Of a DNA stretch of 64,000 bases, positions 34,633-46,206 are shown in pieces (the first letter of the stretch is position 1; the number at the start of each line of letters is the position of its first letter). Source of the stretch: Albugo candida (taxonomy: Eukaryota > Oomycota > Peronosporomycetes > Albuginales); contig JBDOQK010000019.1 in assembly GCA_040437565.1 (NCBI GenBank), forward strand, positions 310,001 to 374,000. Reading direction: 5' to 3'. Both the position numbers and the translations under genes were made by a program. The notes beneath the pieces were generated by a model that was given only the letters and a program-made list of their open reading frames with translations, had not been told where the DNA came from and did not search any database.

Positions 34633-36945
34633 ATGCAGTCGTCCTATTCTTCCGCATGGGTTTTCGCGGTCCCTATTGCTGCTCTTCTGCTCACAGCGGT
34701 GTCACTTCAGCTAACCGACACTTGGCATCCCAGTATTGAATTATTATGCAGCAAATTCGCTCAAAAAAGCCGACAAAAACCGACTAAAGCCAACAAAAAG
34801 AAGCTAAAAAAATCTACCATCTCTCGCAAGTCGCCACAAAAGCCGCATTCCGATGCTCCCAGAGCGATTCCCGTTCGCATTCTCTTTGGCACTCAAACAG
34901 GAACAGCTAAATGTATGTAAATCAATCGGAATTCCTTTTGTTTTGATACTATTGCGTGCATTTAGCGATGGCATTGGACCTAGAAAAGCGTTTGTTTGCA
35001 TGTAATGTGTCAGGATTCCATTTCCAACCCGAAGTCATAAACATGAACGAATATGACCAAGTAAGCAAGTAATTTCATGCTATTTCATGCTCATTTTTAA
35101 CAATAATTCGCTCCACAGGATCATTTAGAGCACGAATCAGTCGTGATTTTTATCCTATCAACGTGGACGGGAGGAATCGCACCCAAAGATGCAGAGACTT
35201 TTTGCTCGTGGCTGAAAGATATGGCGCTGGATTTTCGAGTGTCAAAGACATGGCTGTCGCATATCTTTCACGCAGTGTTTGGTCTAGGAAGCGCCGAGTA
35301 TGATGAGCATTACTGCACAGCAGCCAAGGAATTGAGCAAGCATTTAAAGCTGTTGGGGTCTTCCAGTTTGGTTGAGATCGGCTTTGGCGATGATAATATT
35401 GATCAAAATCAGCAATTTGAGCAGTGGAGTGACCAACTTATCGTGAAACTCTGCTCACAAAGCACAATGTCTCCTCCAGCAACCGAAGTACAAACGGTCA
35501 ATGAGGAAGAGAACGACGACGAAACAAAAGGATGGCTATCACAGAATCAACATCGTCGTCAGAAAAGAGCTGAAAAACAGCAAGATGCGCTCAGGTTGAA
35601 TCCTAAAGCGATGGAGTGGACGGAAGAAGATCTGATGAATGATCGACTTTTGACCGATGACACCCTTGAAATCAACCGAGATATCAGCACTACTAAACAA
35701 TCTTCTGAAGGAGAAAGTATCGTCGATGTGGAAGATATAGGAAACACGATGCGAGAATCACAAACCGCGAATGAGTCCCAAGAAATGGTGACGCCAATGC
35801 AACGAAAAGCTCTGACCAAAGAAGGGTATAAGATCATTGGGAGTCACAGTGCGGTCAAACTCTGTCGATGGACCAAACATCAACTACGAGGTCGTGGAGG
35901 GTGTTACAAACACACATTTTATGGTATCACGAGCTATCAATGCATGGAAACAACTCCAAGTCTCGCGTGTGCAAACAAATGCGTTTTTTGCTGGCGTCAT
36001 CACAAGAATCCTGTTGGTCGAGTATGGCGATGGAAAATCGATGAGCCAGAAGGTTTGATTGTAGGCTCGATCGAACGTCATCAAAACATGATCAAAGAGC
36101 TGAGAGGACTGCCAGGACTGAATCTAGAACGTTGGAAAGAAGCCTTCACCGTTCGTCATTGTGCGCTCTCGCTAGTCGGGGAGCCGATCATGTACCCGCA
36201 CATCAATACGTTCTGTCGAAAACTTCATCAGCGCCGTATTTCGTCGTTTCTCGTGACAAATGCTCAATTTCCCGAGAAAATCGCGGCTTTGGAACCGATC
36301 ACGCAATTGTATGTGAGCGTCGACGCTGCGACCAAAGATGCTTTGCAAGCTGTTGATCGACCGCTTTTCAAGGATTTCTGGGAAAGATTTCTCGCGTGTT
36401 TGAGAGAGCTGAGACGCAAAGGCCAACGCACAGTGTATCGTCTCACGCTCGTCAAGTCGTACAACATGCAAGATATCGAAAAGTACGCTGAGCTGATCGA
36501 AATTGGGCAGCCGGATTTCATCGAAGTCAAAGCAGTCACATATTGTGGCAAATCAGACGGATCCGATCTGACCATGAAGCACGTTCCGTGGCACGAGGAA
36601 GTCTGTGACTTTTGTACTGCGTTGGTCGAGAAAACAAACGGCGTATACGGTCTCGCTGCCCAACATGCACATTCGAATTGTGTCCTGCTCGCAAAGAAAA
36701 CATTCTGCATCGATGGACAGTGGCATACGTGGATTGATTATGAAAAGTTCCATGATCTGATGGATCGATACTACACGGACGGAACGATGTTCTCCTCGAG
36801 CGAGTACATCTCTCCGACGCCTTCATGGGCGACATTCGATGCACCTGAAAAAGGCTTTGATCCATGCGAGACGCGATTCTATCGAACGAAAAATGGGAAA
36901 ATTGCAGAAACATCGTATCAAAGCACCGAGTCAGGATGCGGCTAG
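34633..36945 (+). CDS. TYW1: tRNA wybutosine-synthesizing protein 1 (TYW1)
   Basis: Radical-SAM enzyme that converts m1G37 of tRNA-Phe to the tricyclic 4-demethylwyosine. The ATG at 34633 gives an N-terminal hydrophobic anchor (SAWVFAVPIAALLLTAVSLQ), then a basic linker, then a flavodoxin-like domain (RILFGTQTGTAK FMN loop; VVIFILSTWTGG). Two introns interrupt it (about 34915-34964 and 35060-35119). After an acidic linker comes the radical-SAM core with CANKCVFCW, the CxxxCxxC cluster ligands (about 35967-35992). Downstream blocks include LSLVGEPIMYPH, FLVTNAQFPEKI and the TYW1 region PDFIEVKAVTYCG. It ends TSYQSTESGCG. Length about 680 aa, as for eukaryotic TYW1. The stop is about 20 bp from the convergent NME7 3' end. 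Confidence 0.9.
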
Positions 36946-36966
36946 CTCGAGATCTTACGTGAGCGC

Positions 36967-37370
36967 TTATTGACATTGGAGTAGTGAGTGGAAGAAAAAA
37001 CAGCTTTCGAGCACGCCATCTTCGCTGCAGTCTGTACAATGAATGCCATTGTCCAATTTCGAGCTTCCAAAACTTGCACGAAGTGAGTCTGGATACAGTG
37101 CTTGTGCGATTTCCACATCGAAAGGCCCACAGAATTCGCGAAAGCTGCTCACAATATCGCCATCACCACGGATCTCCAATGCTATGCAGATATTCGAGCT
37201 CATGTAGTTGATCATTTCCTAAGCAAAATACTTTCAGTATGCCTTTTCGAACGACGTCGCATTTACTTGATATTTGGGAACAACGAGTTTGTACGCTTGG
37301 AAGAATTCATCCGCTTGGCTGAGTGTCAAGTGAAAAGATCGCATCGCTGAAATCTCAAAAGACCGATTTT
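36967..37370 (-). CDS. NME7: NME7 3' end, partial copy cut by gap
   Basis: Identical to 40046-40449, the last exons of the NME7 gene. The rest is absent because the contig ends at 37370. Probably the same locus represented twice. Confidence 0.75.
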
Positions 37371-37711
37371 NNNNNNNNNNNNNNNNNNNNNNNNNNNNNN
37401 NNNNNNNNNNNNNNNNNNNNNNNNNNNNNNNNNNNNNNNNNNNNNNNNNNNNNNNNNNNNNNNNNNNNNNGCGGCGCGAGTTTGCTTTTCAGAGGTTCTT
37501 TCAACGTTTCTCGCAAAATGCAAGCCGATTTATTGGTATACTGCATGTAGGACATGCCGGCAACACGCCAAAGAGAAGTTCCTTTTGCTGGGCTCATTGT
37601 CAATGAAGTTGGATTTTATTGATTTCAAAGGAGAGCACGCCGTCAATTCATTATTGATTATACACAATTCAACTGACAATTCATTTGAATTGTCACCGGA
37701 ATCATTGGTTC

Positions 37712-40024
37712 ATGCAGTCGTCCTATTCTTCCGCATGGGTTTTCGCGGTCCCTATTGCTGCTCTTCTGCTCACAGCGGTGTCACTTCAGCTAACCGACAC
37801 TTGGCATCCCAGTATTGAATTATTATGCAGCAAATTCGCTCAAAAAAGCCGACAAAAACCGACTAAAGCCAACAAAAAGAAGCTAAAAAAATCTACCATC
37901 TCTCGCAAGTCGCCACAAAAGCCGCATTCCGATGCTCCCAGAGCGATTCCCGTTCGCATTCTCTTTGGCACTCAAACAGGAACAGCTAAATGTATGTAAA
38001 TCAATCGGAATTCCTTTTGTTTTGATACTATTGCGTGCATTTAGCGATGGCATTGGACCTAGAAAAGCGTTTGTTTGCATGTAATGTGTCAGGATTCCAT
38101 TTCCAACCCGAAGTCATAAACATGAACGAATATGACCAAGTAAGCAAGTAATTTCATGCTATTTCATGCTCATTTTTAACAATAATTCGCTCCACAGGAT
38201 CATTTAGAGCACGAATCAGTCGTGATTTTTATCCTATCAACGTGGACGGGAGGAATCGCACCCAAAGATGCAGAGACTTTTTGCTCGTGGCTGAAAGATA
38301 TGGCGCTGGATTTTCGAGTGTCAAAGACATGGCTGTCGCATATCTTTCACGCAGTGTTTGGTCTAGGAAGCGCCGAGTATGATGAGCATTACTGCACAGC
38401 AGCCAAGGAATTGAGCAAGCATTTAAAGCTGTTGGGGTCTTCCAGTTTGGTTGAGATCGGCTTTGGCGATGATAATATTGATCAAAATCAGCAATTTGAG
38501 CAGTGGAGTGACCAACTTATCGTGAAACTCTGCTCACAAAGCACAATGTCTCCTCCAGCAACCGAAGTACAAACGGTCAATGAGGAAGAGAACGACGACG
38601 AAACAAAAGGATGGCTATCACAGAATCAACATCGTCGTCAGAAAAGAGCTGAAAAACAGCAAGATGCGCTCAGGTTGAATCCTAAAGCGATGGAGTGGAC
38701 GGAAGAAGATCTGATGAATGATCGACTTTTGACCGATGACACCCTTGAAATCAACCGAGATATCAGCACTACTAAACAATCTTCTGAAGGAGAAAGTATC
38801 GTCGATGTGGAAGATATAGGAAACACGATGCGAGAATCACAAACCGCGAATGAGTCCCAAGAAATGGTGACGCCAATGCAACGAAAAGCTCTGACCAAAG
38901 AAGGGTATAAGATCATTGGGAGTCACAGTGCGGTCAAACTCTGTCGATGGACCAAACATCAACTACGAGGTCGTGGAGGGTGTTACAAACACACATTTTA
39001 TGGTATCACGAGCTATCAATGCATGGAAACAACTCCAAGTCTCGCGTGTGCAAACAAATGCGTTTTTTGCTGGCGTCATCACAAGAATCCTGTTGGTCGA
39101 GTATGGCGATGGAAAATCGATGAGCCAGAAGGTTTGATTGTAGGCTCGATCGAACGTCATCAAAACATGATCAAAGAGCTGAGAGGACTGCCAGGACTGA
39201 ATCTAGAACGTTGGAAAGAAGCCTTCACCGTTCGTCATTGTGCGCTCTCGCTAGTCGGGGAGCCGATCATGTACCCGCACATCAATACGTTCTGTCGAAA
39301 ACTTCATCAGCGCCGTATTTCGTCGTTTCTCGTGACAAATGCTCAATTTCCCGAGAAAATCGCGGCTTTGGAACCGATCACGCAATTGTATGTGAGCGTC
39401 GACGCTGCGACCAAAGATGCTTTGCAAGCTGTTGATCGACCGCTTTTCAAGGATTTCTGGGAAAGATTTCTCGCGTGTTTGAGAGAGCTGAGACGCAAAG
39501 GCCAACGCACAGTGTATCGTCTCACGCTCGTCAAGTCGTACAACATGCAAGATATCGAAAAGTACGCTGAGCTGATCGAAATTGGGCAGCCGGATTTCAT
39601 CGAAGTCAAAGCAGTCACATATTGTGGCAAATCAGACGGATCCGATCTGACCATGAAGCACGTTCCGTGGCACGAGGAAGTCTGTGACTTTTGTACTGCG
39701 TTGGTCGAGAAAACAAACGGCGTATACGGTCTCGCTGCCCAACATGCACATTCGAATTGTGTCCTGCTCGCAAAGAAAACATTCTGCATCGATGGACAGT
39801 GGCATACGTGGATTGATTATGAAAAGTTCCATGATCTGATGGATCGATACTACACGGACGGAACGATGTTCTCCTCGAGCGAGTACATCTCTCCGACGCC
39901 TTCATGGGCGACATTCGATGCACCTGAAAAAGGCTTTGATCCATGCGAGACGCGATTCTATCGAACGAAAAATGGGAAAATTGCAGAAACATCGTATCAA
40001 AGCACCGAGTCAGGATGCGGCTAG
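37712..40024 (+). CDS. TYW1: TYW1, second (probably false) copy
   Basis: The same coding sequence as 34633-36945, with the same introns, anchor, flavodoxin and CxxxCxxC radical-SAM motifs. This copy is physically continuous with the complete NME7 gene, so if only one copy is real, this arrangement is the true neighbourhood. Confidence 0.85.
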
Positions 40025-40045
40025 CTCGAGATCTTACGTGAGCGC

Positions 40046-41277
40046 TTATTGACATTGGAGTAGTGAGTGGAAGAAAAAACAGCTTTCGAGCACGCCATCT
40101 TCGCTGCAGTCTGTACAATGAATGCCATTGTCCAATTTCGAGCTTCCAAAACTTGCACGAAGTGAGTCTGGATACAGTGCTTGTGCGATTTCCACATCGA
40201 AAGGCCCACAGAATTCGCGAAAGCTGCTCACAATATCGCCATCACCACGGATCTCCAATGCTATGCAGATATTCGAGCTCATGTAGTTGATCATTTCCTA
40301 AGCAAAATACTTTCAGTATGCCTTTTCGAACGACGTCGCATTTACTTGATATTTGGGAACAACGAGTTTGTACGCTTGGAAGAATTCATCCGCTTGGCTG
40401 AGTGTCAAGTGAAAAGATCGCATCGCTGAAATCTCAAAAGACCGATTTTGTAAAATCCGACGCACGACATCGCCAAGCCGTCCTGAGACAATTTGAGCTG
40501 CGTTTGTGACAAATATGGCGATCACATACCTTCCTGAACGACTCGAGGCCGAAGGATGCAAAGTGTGCAGCAATCAAAAATTGCTGTGGTGCGAGGTCGG
40601 GTCTCTGTGCTGAGTGACTGGAGAAAGCTTCCAGTATCTGAGGCTTCTCGACACAAGAGTATGGAACCATCGTGGTCCCATCCACGTTCTCTCACGCGAT
40701 CGAGGTAGGAGGCCTCCGTGGAATTTTGTTTTGTTTGCAGGAGTACGAGGACGGATACGCTATCTTCAGAATGAGAAACGATCTGATCGATCAGATTTGC
40801 CACACACGATCGATGCACCTTTCATCGCTTGAGCCTGCTGCTGGGTTATGTGCATCATCTCCAGGTGCAGTAAAGTGCCTGCAGCTTGTATGACTTGAAG
40901 GATATCGCCCATCCGATTGTACGCCTTGGGAGGGATGACACAGATCATTTTATCCGATGTGATTCCGTACGCCAATTGCTGGCGAGTAAAGTCATTTGCG
41001 GTGGCAATGATGCGAAATTGACGACTATACACTGTGACGGTAGCACCCACATTGATATCTGAAGTCGATACGGTCGGAATTCGGATTTTTTTGAGAAAAA
41101 TTCGCTTGTTTTGCCGTTCTATCTGTATAGCATGCACAGTGAGCTTCTTCTGCAGAGTTCTAAGAGCCTTACCAATTCTAATGTCTGATCCGGGAAACAA
41201 TTGAGAATGTACTGCTTATCCTGATCGCTCTGTGGATCGTGCCATTCCGCAAAGTAGGATAATTTCTGCTCCGACAT
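40046..41277 (-). CDS. NME7: NME7: DM10 plus two nucleoside diphosphate kinase domains
   Basis: ATG at 41277 (MSEQKLSYFAEWHDPQ) opens a DM10 domain. A 51-nt intron leads to IERQNKRIFLKKIRIP and VGATVTVYSRQF. The first NDK domain (DKMICVIPPKAYNRMGDILQ) is degenerate: I find no catalytic His block, and there is a one-base frame change, or a small intron skipping about 18 codons, near 40825. The second NDK domain is well kept: CTLCILRPRVVQEA, FEISAMRSF, FREFCGPFDVEIA, and the catalytic His in GIHCTDCSEDG, ending LLQCQ. Introns follow VVQE and PKYQ. NME7 is part of the gamma-tubulin ring complex and ciliary axoneme in animals, so a role in zoospore flagella is plausible. It lies 22 bp from the gene upstream and converges with TYW1. 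Confidence 0.85.
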
Positions 41278-41298
41278 GCTATAAATACGATTGTCGGG

Positions 41299-42961
41299 TC
41301 AGAAGGCCGCATGCAGCGATAACAATGTGCAGGCAGTGACAGTTGCAGCTGTCGGGCTGTTTTGAGTACTATCGTCTCCGATTACCATTTGCACTGTTGC
41401 TTGAAATCGTGAATTGGGATGGACGATGGCATTCAGACAGGAAGCAACTCGCCATTTTGCATCGAGACAATTGGGGATAGATGACCTCGTGTCGATAAGT
41501 AGACTTGCGTTGATATTTCCGGCTACGTGCTGGATCACAGGGTCTTGGGCGGTGACATTGAAGACCTGAAGCTTATTATCATGGAGTCCCTGGAGTCGCA
41601 TTGTGACGGCCCGGTACCTCCAGAGACATGCTTTATCGTGTTCCTCGGTTGCGCTCGAGTCGATTTCATCAAATGTGAGTATTGAAGTCGTTCTTTTACG
41701 ATTTTTTTTCTGTATTCTGCATTGACGCTTTGGACACGACATGTACAGATTGGGAATGACTTTAGCATTGAATCTCGGCAGCGTTTCTTGACAAAATCGG
41801 CAATAGCTCTCGACCAAAAGTGGTGTGAATGGAGGCCTCACACGGGAAGTGGATCCTAACGGCTGCCCAAAATCGACGCGTTCGACCCGAACATCCTCCA
41901 AGACGATAAGTTCACCATATTTGTTACCACTATCCGGTCGCATTTGTGAAGTTTCTATTGATTTACATATTACTCCTTTTTTCTCACTGATTCCCGTCTG
42001 AATTTTCGACAGAATTGAAGGATGACTCGTCCTGCACCTCACGAATTGGGTCATTGAGCTCGAATGTGCGAGCAGAGATTTTGTAGCGTCATCGAGTGCT
42101 ATGATAAGATTCAGTATCTCAAAAGGTCCATCATGCGCCAGAAGAGACTCAGAATGCTTTTTGTGAGCCTGTTGATCCCATAGACAGAGTCGTACAGCCT
42201 GTGCTTCGCCCAATGTGTCATCAGTCATCTCAACATCTCGCCGGTAAGCTCCAAAAGTGGTCGCCAGTCTATCCACTACGCCGGTCTTTTCTTCTTTCTT
42301 TTCTTTTGGCTCTCGCAAGCGACAACGAACATGAACGATTGTTTCTGGCTGCAAATCGCAAAGCTTGGTGAACGATTTATCCGTAGGATATGATTTTGGA
42401 TCAGATTCTATCGACCTTCTTCCCCTTTGAGCTTGAGGCTTCTCAACTTGCTCTGGATGATCCTTCATCCATTGTATTAAATGGAGTGTTTCCTTCATAC
42501 TAATATCGGCTGATCCACAATGCCGACCATTGCGTACCAGAAGATCGATGCGAGAGCTTGTGTTGGAGTAATGAGCTTCCATCGAACCACAAAAGCTTCG
42601 AAGGCGACAGCTGCTTACGCAAGGTGAGAAGTATACGTTTTTTTAGTAGGATGACGTACTTTGAGAAAAGAACAATGTCGCCGACTTGCACGGCTGTGTT
42701 TCGAAGCTCAAATTGATTGCATAAAGTGTATTTTGGCTGGTCATGACCCCAGAAAAGAACTTTAAAAAATGTATACGTATGATCTGCAACGTATATTATA
42801 TTAACAACTCGGCTTTCTCGGCCATTGCGAAGCTTTCTTTCCCGTCGACACATTTGCTGCACAACTGCAATAAAATCTTTCTGCATACCGTCTTGGAGTG
42901 TACAAAGAAAAGCTCTGTTTGCTGATTCCTCGCATTTTAACATGGATGCGCAATTTGACAT
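41299..42961 (-). CDS. OB-fold / zinc-ribbon protein resembling shieldin subunit 2
   Basis: Two exons joined across a GTACGT...CAG intron (about 42607-42660) give a protein of roughly 535 aa. The N-terminal part (DFIAVVQQM, FFKVLFWGHDQ, AVQVGDIVLFSN then HYSNTSSRIDLL) has the strand pattern of an OB fold like that of SHLD2. The middle has more OB-like sequence (GELIVLEDVRVERVDFG). The C-terminal third has a zinc-ribbon-type CRFCQETLPRF...CPKRQCRIQ inserted in a third OB-like region (CLWRYRAVTMRLQGLHD), as in RPA1-C and SHLD2. This suggests a single-strand DNA-binding repair protein. MEIOB or another RPA1-like protein is the alternative. The start may be 42961 or the Met at 42943, which abuts the divergent gene. 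Confidence 0.55.
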
Positions 42962-43299
42962 GGATATCCTAGATTTACGTGTCAAACAGCTTCAAATTGC
43001 GACATCAAATTCCTGGAACGACTGCAGGAAATCTGATCTTGCAATTCTTTGAGAAAAAACTTGTTCGTTACAAAAACACTGCATCTCTTTTCGCTGTAAT
43101 TACAAATAGTGACGCTTCTCGACTGAATAGACAGCTCCAACGTCTATTTGTGTTAGACGGAACGCTTTATTCGGCACAATTGCAAGCACAAAAATTTATC
43201 AGAAAGACGTATCTCCGTGACGACACCCTTTCGAATCAGCAAACTCCATTCTCCACCTCACTTGTCGAAAGGTTTGTTTACGAATCCCTTACTTTTTGA
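42942..43299 (+). CDS. Small hypothetical protein, two exons
   Basis: MDAQFDMDILDLR, then a 49-nt GTGTCA...CTGCAG intron, then NLILQFFEKKLVRYKNTASL and LNRQLQRLFVLDGTLYSAQL, ending at 43299 (a further donor at AAAG|GTTTGT could move the end slightly). About 100 aa, helical, no family recognised. Its ATG overlaps the start region of the divergent OB-fold gene, so both can be used only if leaders overlap. Confidence 0.45.
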
Positions 43300-43390
43300 G
43301 TCGATTTCGCTTCCTCAAAGCACGATGAGCTAATGCACTCAAGAGTCGCTCATTTCCAGCTTTGTTTGCCGATAGAATACGACTTAAAGA

Positions 43391-44111
43391 ATGGCACGAC
43401 ATGAAAACCCATTTGATATGCAAATCAAATTGCTTATGATTGGCGATAGCGGTAATTCTTTACTCAATTGCAGAATTTATGATACAATGCTAAATAAATA
43501 CTGCAAGGTGTCGGGAAGACGTGTCTTTTGCTTCGATATGCGAATGATTCATTCTCTCCAACGTTCATCACGACGATTGGCATCGATTTCAAGATAAAAA
43601 ACATTGAATTGGATGGCAAAAAAATTAAGTTACAGGTCTCAAGTGAACTCGTTCTGATAATAAGTTTGTGTAAGCGGATTTCTTACGTTAGATTTGGGAC
43701 ACAGCAGGACAGGAACGATTTCGGACAATCACAACGTCGTATTTCCGTGGAGCCCAAGGAATTTTACTGGTGTATGATGTCACAGATAGGACATCCTTTC
43801 AAAGTATACGAAATTGGGTTGGTCAGATACAACAACATGCCGACGTACATGTGAACAAGATTCTTATTGGGAATAAATGCGATATGACGGATGACAAAGT
43901 AATCAGTACGGAAGAGGGGCAGGCACTTGCCGATGAGTATGGGGTCAGATTTTATGAGACCAGTGCTAAGAACAACATCAATGTGGAAGGAGGTTTCATC
44001 GATATTGCCCGAGAAGTAAAAAATAGACTGATGGAAGAAGGTGGATCGCACAAAAAAGAGAGTATAAATCTCAGCGCGAAGGCAATTCCACCAAAGAAAG
44101 GCTGTTGTTAA
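43391..44111 (+). CDS. Rab8-type small GTPase
   Basis: Three exons with introns after GDSG and after KKIKLQ give an intact Rab of about 205 aa. All G motifs are present: GDSGVGKT (G1), TTIGIDF (G2, effector), WDTAGQE (G3), GNKCD (G4) and TSAK (G5). The RabF pattern [12 protein letters not shown] and [21 protein letters not shown] point to the Rab8/Rab1 branch, closest to Rab8. The C-terminus PPKKGCC carries the geranylgeranylation CC. Expected role: post-Golgi exocytic traffic. Plausible start [15 protein letters not shown] at 43391. Confidence 0.88.
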
Positions 44112-44376
44112 TTCCTCCGATTTTCAGGACCAATACATCGCTTGTTGGATCCTTAAATCAGCATTTTCTTGTACTTGTAGAGAAGGAAGATACCAAATCT
44201 CGCCACCTTGTGTCTAGTTCGGCTTGGAAGTAGAAGTAAACACATTGTTACTAATGCCATTCTCGTTATCTACAACTGTAAAAATAGTCGTAAAAGACGT
44301 ACACCATCTCAAATGCAATCACCGCTATGTTAGCGGTGCGAAGTTGCACGTTTTTAGGACTTGCCATTTACGTGCT

Positions 44377-44530
44377 TTTCTTCCTGCTGGAATGCATGAC
44401 AATNNNNNNNNNNNNNNNNNNNNNNNNNNNNNNNNNNNNNNNNNNNNNNNNNNNNNNNNNNNNNNNNNNNNNNNNNNNNNNNNNNNNNNNNNNNNNNNNN
44501 NNNTTTCTTCCTGCTGGAATGCATGACAAT
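44377..44530. repeat. 27-bp contig-end overlap around gap 44404-44503
   Basis: The 27 bases before the gap recur directly after it, flush. It lies in the Rab-VPS36 intergenic region. Confidence 0.85.
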
Positions 44531-44623
44531 ATGGCAAAGATTTTCATAATATGGCGTTTTGATTGGGCAGATAACGGAATTAAATCATTGTATTGGCTGA
44601 AATGTAGCTTTTGGTGCATGATT

Positions 44624-46164
44624 ATGGATGCAAAAAATGACGCCAAACATAATGATGCTGTGCGATCGAATGGATCGAATGGATCGAATGGCTTAAACTC
44701 AATTTCTTTAATCGATCTGATGCAGCGTATGAATGAATATGTATCAGATACGCTAATTCCTATCCTTTACTCACATATTTATTGGTGATTCTTAGCGCTC
44801 ACATTGACACCTGCAGGTCGCCCGGCTCTGTATCCAAGCGAAGTCGAGGTATACAGCCAAGATAATGTCAGTCTGTATGACCACGAGGAAAAAACAGCTT
44901 ATAAATATGGTCGCTGTGTGATCACAACGCACCGCTTACTTTACGTACAAGAACAAGTCACACCAAATATTGCCCTGTGCCTCTCGCTTTCATTGATCAT
45001 AAAAGTGACCAAAGAAGCCGGATTTCTGTCACGTTCTGGTTTGCATTTGTCTTTAAATACTAATGGAAATCTCATATATATTTGTATCAGCAAAACTTCG
45101 GCTGGATTTAGATGCGGTAGACTCGGGAGATATCACAGCGCACATGAAGCTGTCCTTCAAATGCGGAGGAAGAGACGAGTTTTATGGTCCGCTTCGTACT
45201 GCTCTTGAACGAAAAGCTTGGGTTAAGTCAAAAACCAGTCAACTTGTTGATCGTCGAGTGCAAAATCGACCATTTAGGACCTGTGATGCAGGAATTGCTG
45301 GTATCTTACGAAGACAACAAGAAGAACAGAAAAAATCTGTCGAATTGACGGCGACCGCCTTTTCTGATTTAACAAATTTGATGTTAAGAGCCAAAGATCT
45401 GGTCAGTATACAATTCAAATGCTACTCGGTCTCCTCTCAATATGAGTGCATTAGGTCGAGATGATGGAGCGATACTCGGTAAAAGTCAAGTCGATGGAGA
45501 AGAGTTCCGAGAAAGAGGGAGACGCCGATGAAATTTCACTTCTCAATTCGCTCATGCTGGACATGGGAATCATCAGTCCAGTCACGCGAGAGAATGCTGG
45601 AAGTGCATATTATCATCAATTGGCTCGCCAACTTGCCGAGTTCTTGACTACTTGCATGCCTAATTATGGAGGTATTATGACACTATCGGATATCTACTGT
45701 CTCTTCAATCGTGCTCGTGGAGTCGAGCTGGTCTCTCCAGATGACTTGTTTGAGGCCTGTCATTTGCAGCAAGTACTGCAGCTGGGCTTTCACATGCGAA
45801 AATTTGCAAGTGGCTTGATTGTACTGCAAGCAGGTGCTTTTTCCTTCGTCTCGTAAGACCTTCATCATGTTGATATGCTGCTGTAGATTCTTTTCGAGAA
45901 GATCGAATGGCGAAGAGACTGAGACAAATGGCTGAGAAATCAAGCTTGGGATACCTAACTATCACAGAAGTGTCCATAGAACTGCAGATTTCATACCCAC
46001 TGGCTCAAGATTATCTCAAGGTTGGCCCATGATTGAATGATAATGGTGGGGACTGACTTTACATGCAGGCAGCAGAGGAGTTGCAAGAGCTTTGCCGCGA
46101 TGACACATTTGAAGGGATCAATTTTTACCCAAATTACTTCGACTCCTACATCCGTGTTCTGTGA
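44624..46164 (+). CDS. VPS36: ESCRT-II subunit VPS36
   Basis: Six exons give a protein of about 410 aa. After a short N-terminal extension (MDAKNDAKHND, NGSNGSNG) comes a GLUE-type domain (GRPALYPSEVEVYSQDN, VITTHRLLYVQ, KLSFKCGGRDEFY). A coiled linker follows (GIAGILRRQQEEQKK, FSDLTNLMLRAKDL), then the EAP45/VPS36 winged-helix region: MLDMGIISPVTRENAG, GGIMTLSDIYCLFNRARG, LVSPDDLFEAC, YLTITEVSIELQ and the family-typical CRDDTFEGINFYPNYF. Introns follow DLMQ, LSRS, AKDL, VLQA and DYLK, all in phase; one contains a TACTAAT branch-point-like sequence. Expected role: ubiquitin/lipid-binding subunit of ESCRT-II on endosomes. It is convergent with the small gene 42 bp away. The first exon is the least certain. 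Confidence 0.85.
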
Positions 46165-46206
46165 ATGACGTTAGCTCTAATCAAATGCAAACACTCTATG
46201 GCTCTA

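Larger units (their letters stand above)
34392..40449. repeat. 2,979-bp contig-end overlap around gap 37371-37470
   Basis: 34392-37370 and 37471-40449 (offset 3079) match wherever I compared them, flush with the gap on both sides. The unit contains the whole TYW1 gene and the NME7 3' end. A real recent tandem duplication would not be expected to stop exactly at a gap on both sides. Confidence 0.9.

Noticed and set aside
36264-36710. Long minus-strand open frames inside TYW1 (148 and 167 codons)
   Set aside because: Shadows of the TYW1 coding strand with low-complexity translation and no motifs.
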